From Cannabis sativa (lineage: Eukaryota; Streptophyta; Magnoliopsida; Rosales; Cannabaceae), in contig NC_083607.1 in NCBI RefSeq assembly GCF_029168945.1, forward strand, positions 41,215,257 through 41,279,256: DNA of 64,000 nt, read 5' to 3'. The position numbers and the translations under genes are program-made. Positions within the stretch are counted from its first letter, which is position 1; every line of letters begins with the position of its first letter. Shown here piece after piece: positions 55,584 through 64,000 of this stretch. Under the pieces are notes generated by a model, which was not told where the DNA came from, searched no databases, and saw only the letters and a list, made by a program, of their open reading frames with translations.

Positions 55584-57497
55584 TGTTGGGTTTTATGCCC
55601 TAAATAAAACTGTTTACAATCTGATTAGTTATCAATATAAGAAATTTGAAGTGATTGATGTTTGCATGAAATTTACATGCTAATTGTTTAAATATGTTTA
55701 TTACATTTACACACAGAATCAGTTAAATCCAGATCATATGTTTATTCACAATTATAGTATCGTCAACACACTGGAATGTGGTTGTGATCATATGAATCAA
55801 AAGACTTGGTTCCTGTTTCATCAGTGTTATTGGATTTACACTAATGTGATAATCAGCGATGATGTGTACTTACACTTGGAGTAAGTGTTATGTTCTTTCC
55901 AGGACATTAGTAAAGTATACTAGTTTCGAATGTATGGAGTATACATTGGACTGGATCGATATTGCAACTAAGTTAAGATATTACAAACTTACCGTTATAC
56001 ATATCTTTCCAAGTCAATATCAGTAGTTGATCTTAAGATTAAAAGAATCTAAATCCTGATATGCTTAGGCTCAACTCAGGAGTGCTATTCATGTTCTTAG
56101 ATTTATTAGTTAAGCCTACTTTTGGGTCAGGGTGATACGTATATTTTGGGAACATGATAGTATGATTGAGTGGGAGTGCTGAACATAAATACAGAATCTA
56201 TAGCTTCTACTGGTGTATAGAAGTCAAGTGATGATTCCCTTCGAGCTTAGCAAATAGAAGTAAATGGATGAGCTCTTGTTTAACTGACTAATTATTAGAT
56301 CACTAAACAACATTTACAAGTAGCTAAGTGTTTTAAGGCGCAAAATACATTGAGGGGTGAGAACGGTAAAGAAATCCCATCTCGATGTAGATCATCTATA
56401 TAGAGGATCTTTAAATCATAATAAGATTATAACAATGGTTAAATGAGATAGTATATTGATATCGTGGAACATACAATATGCTCTATATAAGCCTGAGAGT
56501 GCAATTCTAAGTTCTAAGAGTGGATTCAACGAAGAATTAATAAGTAGGAATTTACTTGGTAAATTTGGTTCACTTATTGGAAGCTCAGCATATAGATCCA
56601 TGGTCCCCATTCTAGTTGAGAACATTCTGCTTGTAAGACTCATTAATTGATTCGTGATTGATCAATTATAATTCTAAAGTTAGACTATGTCTAATTTCAT
56701 GAATTTTCACTAAGCAGGGGTGAAATTGTAAAGAAAAGAGTTTCTAGGTTTATTTATTTATTAATGGACTTTATATGTCTAATTAATAATTAAATTAAAT
56801 GACAATATTATTTAATAATCTATTTTAGTTATTAAATAATTAGTTTTGGCATTTAAAAGGTTAGAATTGGAAAATTGGCGTTTTTGAGAAAATAGAAATA
56901 AAATTTGATAAAACTGCAAAATCAAGTGGGGCCCACTATAACACCTTGGCCGGCCACTTAAATGAGGTTCTTCAAATTAATATTTTCATTAATTTAATGC
57001 CAAATAGTTCCTAACCTAAACCTAGTAGTTGCCTATAAATAGAAAGTGTTGGCTCAGTCAAATTATAAGTTTTCAACACAAGTTTTTAGATCATCTTTCT
57101 GACAGAAATTTCTCTCTTCAGAAAAACTGAGGCTTCCCTACTTTCTATACTTGGCCGAAATCCCTATTCTCTTTTCCTTTCATCAATTTTGAACCCTAGT
57201 GAGAGAGTAAGTGCCCACAAACAGCAAGCAGTAACTCAATCATAGATTGGAAGACTGTGAAGGATCAAACTTAAAGAAGAAGGACATTCGGGCTCAGATC
57301 TTGATTATACTCTGCTACAGAAAGGATTCAAGGGTTAGAGATCTGAGTGGAAGGAGACATTAATTCCGCTGCATCAATGTAAGGTTTTCTTAACTTTATA
57401 TGTGTTTAATTTATCGTTTTAGAAAGTTCATATTTAGGGTGTTTAAACAACATACTTGTGAATAGATCTAAGATCCTGGTAAAATAAATTTCCAACA
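55584..57497 (+). repeat. C5 3' LTR
   Basis: 1914 bp, full length; TATA box at 57034-57041. Confidence 0.93.
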
Positions 57498-57502
57498 TAG
57501 AT

Positions 57503-57964
57503 CACCCTAATGGTGGCGACCATACTTGACTTGCAAATTATGAAACAATGGTGGGAGCTCATAAGATAGAATTGCCTTGACTCTCGCCTAAACGGGACGA
57601 CGCTGAATTCCAATCTTGATCGAATAAAAGGTTGCTAGAATGGTTATCATTTTAGATGAGCTGACAACTCTATTCAATGGATGATGCTTTGACTCTCGCC
57701 TAAACGGGACACTGTATCAGTTTGTTGAAATACCTTGGAAAATAAACTATGTTAGATTTAGTATTTCTATAACATATGTCATTACTTGTTATTTTCTAAA
57801 TTGTGTATGAATTTATGAGCCAAAACCTTACTTCTGTTTTATTGATGTGTTGTAGTGTCATTATGAATAACCCTCACCCCGTTCCTCTCTTAGTTACTAT
57901 CTTAGCAAAAGAACTCTATAGTGTGAAAATGCATCCTGGTAGTTGCATTAACTCGCACCTTTTG
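57503..57964 (+). pseudogene. C4 second half of leader block and gag start, cut by G2
   Basis: Resumes with CACCCTAATGGTGGCGACC (hairpin 2), both TTGACTCTCG repeats, the acceptor-like TGTTGTAG, and gag from the ATG at 57860 (MNNPHPVPLLVTILAKELYS). It differs from C3 by Asp to Val at residue 7. The frame is cut by the G2 LTR after about 35 codons. Confidence 0.85.
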
Positions 57965-59991
57965 TGTAATATCCCAGAAAATAAATAATATTTAAATGGA
58001 CATATTTTATTAAATATGTAATTACTTGGGAAATGAAGTAGGATTATGATCTTACTTAGGTAAATTGTTGAAAAATTATTTAATGAAATACGTTATTTTT
58101 GGGACCCGGCAATTGTGGAAATTTAGCTATGAGGTTAGTAATGTCACGACATTAAATGAAAGAATTATTTTGAGAATATCCCGGATTAAGTTAGAATTTT
58201 AATAGAATGTCGGATTGGGGAACTAGTAAAATTATCAAAATGCCCCTAGGGTTTTTTTTTTAAAAAAAATTATGTGAGAGGGGTAGATTAGCAAATCCAA
58301 TGGAACCTTTTATTTTGACTTTTCTTTCATTTTTTTTAAGCTGCCTATTATAAAAAAAAAAAAAGAAAAGAAAACCCTTATTTAAAGAGCTTCCTTCCAA
58401 GACAAGAAACCATTTTTCAAAAAAAAAAAAAACAACACCAAGCTTCTCTTCTTCTTCTCCTTCTGCCGAGCCCTAGGAGCAGCTGGGAACTAGGTGGAAT
58501 TCATTTTATTTCAGCCACTCTTGAGCTAATCTAAGCCCTAGAAGCTAGCTAAGTGAAGGTATGATTTTCTACTCTTCTCTTGATTGTTTTTTTTGAGTTT
58601 AGTTTAGGTTTTGGTGAAGGTTTTCATTTAATCCTGAGCTGGGGTATAAACTGAGGTTAGGGTAGGTTCTTAGGGTTGATTTGAAACTTGTTTGAATGAA
58701 GATTAAGTGGGATTAATGGCTGTTTAGTTTGAATGCATTTGATTAAGCAATTTGAGCTTGATTTTCATGTGAGATGGTGATTTTGAGTTAATTGGTGAAT
58801 TGAGATTGAATGATGTGTTGAATATGTTGTATTTGGTATATTGAACTGTTCTGGAAATGCAATTTAGGTCTGAAATGGTTTTGGTTCGAGCTGGGGGAGA
58901 AAAACCAGAATTTTTACGGTACGGCGACAACCGGTCGGCCAGGTTGGTTCTGTTGTATCGAGCCGGTCGGCCGGTTACGGCGGGGAAAATTTCTCGGGTT
59001 TTTCTCTGAACCGTGTTTAGCTCGGGGTTGAACCTAGTACCTGCCTTTGAATAATTTTGAGTTATTTGAATTATTATATAGATGGTGAAGGCTAAGTCTA
59101 ATCGGTTTTAAATTAGGGTTTTAATCCGGAATATTATGTTAAGGTATTTATTGTTTCAATTGTCGTGACATAGGACCGGGATTGCCTAGCTTGTTTTTCC
59201 ACCCAGGTCGGCCATATTCTTGACTTCTGAATTAAGGTAAGAAAAGTGGTAAGCACCGTATGTGGTTTAAGATTAATGGATGAATGGAAGTGGCCTTAAT
59301 TATTATCATGATGCTGATTAAAAGTTTATTAAGCCTAGGTTATGACCTAGGGTTGGAAACGGTTATTACCGTTATGAGTAATTACTCTTGAAACCGCGGT
59401 TAGGTTTCTTACTTATCGTTTGCTTTATCGGGCAACGATAGTGACATATTCAGCTCGTATGTGACGAGTGGTAAAAAGTGGTACTTTATTAAGTACCAGG
59501 AATGTGTGATGTTTAAAGGAGTGCTTATTATTGTCGAATAGTGAGTACATAATGGCATGAGAATAAGTTGATAATTATTTTCTTTCAATTATTGTTTTGA
59601 TCACTTTCTTGCTGAGTCTCTGTGACTCACTGGTGCTTTATGGTGCAGGTAAAGGAAAGGCTAAAGTCGAGCAACCATGAGTTTATGGTCGCAGCAGCAA
59701 TGTACATACCAGCCGTAGGCAGCCCAGTTTACAGGATGCTCTATTTTGATTGTATTTTGGAAAATATAAAGTTTATGTTGTAAAATACTTTGAAACCAGT
59801 TTGTAAATATTTTGAAAACAGGGGGACCCCATAAATCATGTTACTTATCTTTTGTTAAACAGTTTAAAGGTTGAGTTTTAACTATCAAAAATTTAATTAC
59901 CCACACTTTTAGTATAATTACATCTTATATAATTATTGGTATTTTAAATAAAGTGCACACACGTGGCGTCCCTGTTGGACAGGGCGTTACA
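57965..59991 (+). repeat. G2 5' LTR, 2027 bp
   Basis: TGTAATATCCCAG to GGGCGTTACA, followed 3 nt later by the PBS. It holds a run of A/T homopolymers near 58.25-58.43 kb and two ACCGGTCGGCC-type motifs at 58.93-58.98 kb. Confidence 0.85.
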
Positions 59992-59994
59992 ACA

Positions 59995-60009
59995 TGGTAT
60001 CAGAGCGCC
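59995..60009 (+). other. G2 primer-binding site
   Basis: TGGTATCAGAGCGCC, initiator tRNA-Met type. Confidence 0.88.
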
Positions 60010-60233
60010 AAGGTTTTTAGATCCTGAAGACTGGTTTGATATGTACATTGGCTGCAAGGACTTGATCGACTCATGGTTTAGTAAGCTTTAAGTTAAAAGA
60101 TAGCTTGTTAATTTTTTTGATTACCTGATTATTTGAATTATGTTGATATCGGAATGGTGTGGGAAGAATTATAATATATGGAAATACTTACCAGCATTGT
60201 TATTACTTGGAATGTGATCGCAGGTGTATAGTT

Positions 60234-61199
60234 ATGCACCCGAGGCGGACTGGTAGGGGTACCCGCGAGCTAGCTGGGCTCGGGGTTGCCGGTGAGGGTG
60301 AGAACCCTTTACCACCACCTAATTGGGAACAGTTATATGCTGCTATGCAAGAAACTATTCGGCAGCAGGGTGAGCAAATCAGAGAATTAAGAGAGCAGCG
60401 AGCTCAGCCTGCTCTAAATCTTAATCCTGATCCTCCGGCACCTCTAGTAGTGCCACCGGATGCAGGGAATCGTTTGGAACCATTGTATGAACGGTTCAGG
60501 AAGCAGAATCCGCCAGTGTTTGAGGGTGGTGCTGATCCACTCAAAGCGGAGCAATGGATGAGTATGATAACATCCATTTTCGATTTTATGCGAGTTGAAG
60601 ATAATGACCGGGTCAGGTGTGCTACCTATATGCTACGAGATGATGCCCGTATTTGGTGGGAGATTGTATCTCAGGGCCATGATCTGAATAATATGACCTG
60701 GGAAACTTTTCGGGCCTTATTTTTTGAGAAGTATTATAATGAGTCTATTAAGGCAGCAAAGGCATAAGAGTTTATACGGTTAACTCAGGGTAGTATGACT
60801 GTGACAGAGTATGCTACTAAGTTTGATCGACTGGCAAAGTTTGCCTCAGATGAGGTGGCTACTGAAGCTGCTAGAAAAGCAAAGTTTATTCGGGGGCTGG
60901 ATGAACACATCGCCCGGGATGTGATTGTTGCTTCTAAACAACCGGGGGTTGCCCGAACTTATGCTCAGATAGTTGAGTTGGCCTTAGTTTCAGAGGGTGC
61001 AGAAGCTCAGATACGAAAGAAAAATATTGCCAGAAGAGATTCATGGAAGCAAACAGCAGGTGCTGGTTCGGGTAGGGGTATTGATTCCGGTGACCGCAGG
61101 AAAAGACCTAGTGAATCATCAGCAGCAGGCCCAAACAAAAGATTCCAGGGTAACCAAGGTTTCCGTCGTAGTGGGAACGAAAGCGGCGGACTTTTCTGA
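60234..61199 (+). pseudogene. G2 gag
   Basis: I choose the ATG at 60234 (MHPRRTGRGTREL) as in related chromovirus gags. A coiled-coil-like stretch (IRQQGEQIRELREQRA) precedes the retrotransposon gag domain (FEGGADPLKAEQWMSMI, MLRDDARIWWEIVSQG, MTWETFRALFFEKYY). An in-frame TAA at 60765 interrupts it (Gln CAA is likely); the frame then continues with EFIRLTQGSMTVTEYATKFD to GNQGFRRSGNESGG. A frameshift near 61190 moves on to CPRCKKHHTGEC and the knuckle remnant SLCGMVGHMKRNC, where the first Cys of C-X2-C is missing. Gag would form particles; this copy is broken in three ways. Confidence 0.87.
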
Positions 61200-62142
61200 A
61201 TGTCCGAGGTGTAAAAAGCATCACACAGGCGAGTGTCGGGCTAGGGCTGTTTCCCTTTGTGGAATGGTGGGTCATATGAAGAGAAATTGTCCACAATTGC
61301 TACGGCTAGAGCAAAAGAAGGATGATACACCCGCTCCTGCCCGAGTGTTTGCCCTGACTCAAGCTGAGGCTGATGCTGGTCCTTCTACTGTGACAGGTCA
61401 GCTTTCTGTTGCTGGTACTTTATTGACTGTGTTAATTGATTCTGGTGCGACGCATTCTTATATTTCAAGTAGAATAATTGAGCAGCTGAATAAACCTAGT
61501 GATGTGCTTTCTAGAGGTTTTGGAACCTTTTTGCCTACTGGGGAGTTGGTTATCTCCAGCAGGTGGGTTCGATCCCTTCCAGTGTTTGTGGAAGGAAGAG
61601 AGTTATCAGTTGATCTGATAGAATTAAATCTGAAGGATTTTGATGTTATTTTGGGGATGGATTGGCTTGCTAAATACAACGCCACCATTGATTGTAAAAG
61701 AAAGATGGTAACTTTTCAGCCTGAGGGCGAGGACCCCTTTGTATTTGTGGGTAAGATGCAAGGATCTCGGATTCCCTTAATTTCAGCCCTTAAGGCAAGG
61801 GATTTGTTGTGTGAGGGGTGCATTGGTTTCTTGGCAAGTGTTGTGGATATTTCCAGGGAACCACTAGCGGGACCAGAGCATGTCCCAGTGGTTCGAGAAT
61901 TTCTGGATGTGTTCCCAGAAGAGTTACCAGGGTTGCCACCAAAACGTGAAATTGATTTTGAGATTGATTTAATACCAGGAGCTGAGTCGGTATCGAAAGC
62001 TCCCTACAGGATGGCACCTGCAGAGTTGAAAGAGTTAAAAGTTCAATTACAGGGGATGATGGATTTAAAATTTACTAGACCTAGTACTTCACCTTGGGGT
62101 GCACCGGTTTTGTTTGTGAAAAAGAAAGATGGAACATTATGA
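61200..62142 (+). pseudogene. G2 gag knuckle, protease and RT N-terminus
   Basis: After the nucleocapsid remnant the frame shows the retroviral-type aspartic protease, with TVLIDSGATHSYIS at 61426-61467 and VILGMDWLAKYNATIDC further on. Then comes the RT entry region VVREFLDVFPEELPGLPPKR, EIDFEIDLIPGAESVSKAPY and STSPWGAPVLFVKKKDGTL. The stop TGA at 62140-62142 stands where related elements have Arg, as expected of CGA to TGA at a CpG. Protease matures the polyprotein. All active-site residues visible here are intact. Confidence 0.9.
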
Positions 62143-62697
62143 ATGTGTATAGATTATCGGGAGTTAAACAAATTAACAGTGAAGAACAAGTACCCTCTGC
62201 CAAGAATAGATGATTTATTTGATCAGTTGCAGGGTAAAACTGTCTTTTCTAAAATTGATCTTCGATCTGGTTATCACCAACTGAGGATTCGAGAGGAGGA
62301 TATTCCCAAGACAGCTTTTCGGACCCGGTATGGTCATTATGAATTCCTGGTAATGTCCTTCGGATTAACAAATGCCCCGGAAGCATTTATGGATTTGATG
62401 AACCGAGTGTTCAAAGATTTACTGGATGATTTTGTTATTGTCTTTATCGATGATATTCTAATTTATTCGGACTCGGAAGAGACCCACGAAAGACATCTTC
62501 GAATGGTATTACAACGTCTCAGGGAGCATAAGTTGTATGCCAAGTTTAAGAAATGTGAATTTTGGTTACCTCAGGTGAGTTTCTTGGGGCATGTGGTGAG
62601 TAAAGATGGTATTTTAGTGGATCCAGTAAAGATTGAAGCAGTGCGTGGTAGCCTCGACCTAAGTCAGCAACTGAAGTTAGAAGTTTCCTGGGGTTAG
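62143..62697 (+). pseudogene. G2 reverse transcriptase core
   Basis: Same frame after the [58 protein letters not shown] and the catalytic box [10 protein letters not shown] at 62443, then [20 protein letters not shown]. Glu stands in NAPEAFM where Ala is usual. A one-base loss near 62650 shifts the frame, so the listed end is out of frame; the true reading continues as [20 protein letters not shown] in another frame. RT copies the RNA genome. Confidence 0.9.
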
Positions 62698-63590
62698 CAG
62701 GGTATTACCGGAGATTTGTTGAGGGCTTTGCAAAGATTTCTACGCCTTTAACTGAGTTGACCCGAAAGAATTGTAAGTTTGTTTGGAGTGACAAGTGTGA
62801 AGGTAGTTTCCAGGAATTGAAGCAAAGGTTGATTACCGCTCCTGTGCTAACCTTACCAAAAGGTGATGAAAAGTTTGTGATTTATTGTGATGCATCCAAA
62901 CAAGGGTTAGGTTGTGTTCTTATGCAGTCAGGGAAAGTGATTGCTTATGCATCCACGCAATTGAAGGAGTATGAACAACGATATCCTACCCATGATATTG
63001 AATTAGCAGCGGTTGTCTTTGCACTAAAAGTTTGGCGTCACTATCTATACGGTGAGAAGTGTGAAATTTATACAGATCACAAAAGCCTCAAGTACTTTTT
63101 CACTCAGAAGGATTTAAATATGAGGCAACGACGATGGTTAGAACTGGTCAAAGATTATGACTGCGAGATTCTCTACCACCCTGGTAAAGCAAATGTGGTA
63201 GCGGATGCTCTAAGTCGGAAAGGACCATGGCAAGTTTGTGAACTAAAGGAAATCTCAGCAAAGTTGGCTGAGGATATGACGAGAGCGGGAATTGAATTTG
63301 TAATCGGAAAACTTGCTAATATCACCATACAGTCTAACCTATTGGAAAGAATTAGAGTAGCCCAACAAGGTGACCTTGAGCTACAGGGACATAAGGAAAA
63401 GTTAGAGGCTGAAATGGCAAGAGACTTTTCGTGCTTATCTGATGGGTTGTTGCGATACAAAAACAGAATCTGTGTACCGGATGATAAAGAAATCAGACAA
63501 GAGATTCTTGATGAATCTCATACTACACCGTACTCCTTACACCCGGGAACAACCAAAATGTATCATGATGTGAAAGCTTTATGCGGTGGC
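62660..63590 (+). pseudogene. G2 RT thumb, RNase H and integrase zinc region
   Basis: After the shift the frame reads [20 protein letters not shown] and [20 protein letters not shown]. Then comes RNase [89 protein letters not shown], with the usual D, E, D, D positions visible. The integrase N-terminus follows ([29 protein letters not shown]). A frameshift near 63582 interrupts the HHCC domain. RNase H removes the RNA strand after reverse transcription. Confidence 0.9.
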
Positions 63591-64000
63591 GGGTATGAAG
63601 AGGGATATTGTTGAATATGTGTCAAAATGCTTAACCTGTCAACAAATTAAAGCAGAACATCAAAGGCCGGCAGGTTTGCTTCAACCTCTAAAGATTCCTG
63701 AATGGAAATGGGAAGACATCACCATGGATTTTGTGGTAGGATTGCCCAGAACAGTAGGATATTATGATTCTATTTGGGTGATAGTGGATCGATATACAAA
63801 GTCTGCTCACTTTCTCCCGGTGAGGACAACGTATACAGTGGATCAATATGCTGATTTGTATATTAAGGAGATAGTTCGACTTCATGGTGCCCCAAAGTCG
63901 ATAGTTTCAGATCGAGATCCAAAATTTACATCCAAATTCTGGGAAAGTTTACAGCAAGCAATGGGTACGAAGTTGAAATTCAGTACAGCTTTTCATCCTC
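63585..64000 (+). pseudogene. G2 integrase core, cut by window end
   Basis: The frame resumes with [19 protein letters not shown] (second half of the HHCC zinc domain), IPEWKWEDITMDFVVGLPRT (first Asp) and [20 protein letters not shown] (second Asp), ending at the window edge in [13 protein letters not shown]. The final Glu region lies outside. Nearly the same sequence as the G1 integrase at 16.6-16.9 and 27.17-27.3 kb, confirming the two elements are relatives. Confidence 0.9.

Larger units (their letters stand above)
47580..57497 (+). mobile_element. Angela-type copia C5, gag-only non-autonomous copy
   Basis: LTRs 47580-49263 and 55584-57497 with matching TGTTGGG...CCAACA ends, PBS, leader, structured block, a nearly intact gag, a protease trace, a decayed pol relic and PPT. 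Target duplication TAGAT (47575-47579 and 57498-57502) interrupts C4. Its LTR is a distinct subfamily (AAACTCTTTACAATC after the shared start). The LTRs differ at roughly thirty positions plus one deletion, so it is older than C2. Confidence 0.92.
40308..57964 (+). mobile_element. Angela-type copia C4, internal region in three pieces
   Basis: A second internal region follows the shared LTR. Pieces are 40308-42424, 47259-47574 and 57503-57964; gaps are C6 and C5, and G2 cuts it at 57965. Sequence is close to the C3 leader throughout (same TGGCCTCAGAGCC PBS at 40310-40322, same splice-like sites at 41353 and 41376). gag starts at 57860 and is cut after 35 codons. The rest and the final LTR must lie right of the window, beyond G2. 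Confidence 0.88.
57965..64000 (+). mobile_element. Ty3/gypsy element G2 (Tekay/Del-type chromovirus), 3' part outside the window
   Basis: 5' LTR 57965-59991, PBS, gag, protease, RT, RNase H and integrase start, in gypsy order. It is interrupted by two stops and about three frameshifts. Pol is clearly related to the G1 integrase where they overlap, but the LTRs are different. The left flank is TTTTG (57960-57964), the duplication to look for after its 3' LTR. Confidence 0.9.

Overview
The window is plant nuclear DNA, almost entirely nested LTR retrotransposons, and I see no intact host protein-coding gene. The evidence is LTRs of about 0.4 to 2 kb with TG...CA ends, primer-binding sites resembling initiator tRNA-Met, Ty1/copia and Ty3/gypsy polyprotein order, Pol II TATA boxes, GT-AG introns, a hAT-type MITE, a LINE tail and a Cassandra TRIM carrying 5S rRNA-like promoters. 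A dicot is likely. The element families remind me of Cannabaceae-type genomes, but that is recollection and not proof. Almost every reading frame is broken, so coding entries are given as pseudogenes with their breaks.

Layout, left to right. (1) 1-3.4 kb: minus-strand Tork-like copia (C1), cut by the left edge. (2) 3.4-7.9 kb: AT-rich non-coding DNA with a 5'-truncated LINE (RNase H domain plus poly-A), a 282-bp hAT MITE with an exact 8-bp duplication, an inverted repeat and an 85-bp tandem duplication. (3) 7.9-13.2 kb: 3' half of a minus-strand Tat-type gypsy element. It has an LTR, a polypurine tract and the end of pol, and between pol and the 3' LTR an accessory gene-like unit on the opposite strand with its own TATA box and introns. 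(4) 13.17-14.15 kb: Cassandra TRIM, LTR-internal-LTR-partial internal. (5) 14.15-30.09 kb: Tekay/Del-type gypsy element G1, most of its internal region deleted and its integrase split by the Angela-type copia element C2 (16.9-27.2 kb, target duplication AAGGC). (6) 30.1-58 kb: an Angela-type array LTR-INT-LTR-INT (C3 then C4). C3 holds the only near-complete copia pol in the window. C4 was hit by a 5'-truncated Sirevirus (C6, 42.4-47.3 kb), by Angela element C5 (47.6-57.5 kb, duplication TAGAT) and by gypsy element G2. (7) 57.97-64 kb: G2, with LTR, PBS, gag, protease, RT, RNase H and the first part of integrase, cut by the right edge.

Inferred order of events: Tat, then Cassandra, then G1, then C2; separately C3/C4, then C6, C5 and G2. 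The C2 LTRs differ at only about a dozen of 1892 sites, so it is the youngest datable insertion. C2 and C5 carry no usable pol yet have intact LTRs, PBS, PPT and target duplications, so they probably moved using enzymes supplied by Angela relatives such as C3. All Angela copies share a conserved structured block just upstream of gag and splice-like signals in an otherwise AT-rich leader, which is the best candidate for an under-described functional element here. All family assignments come from reading motifs by eye; no database search was run.
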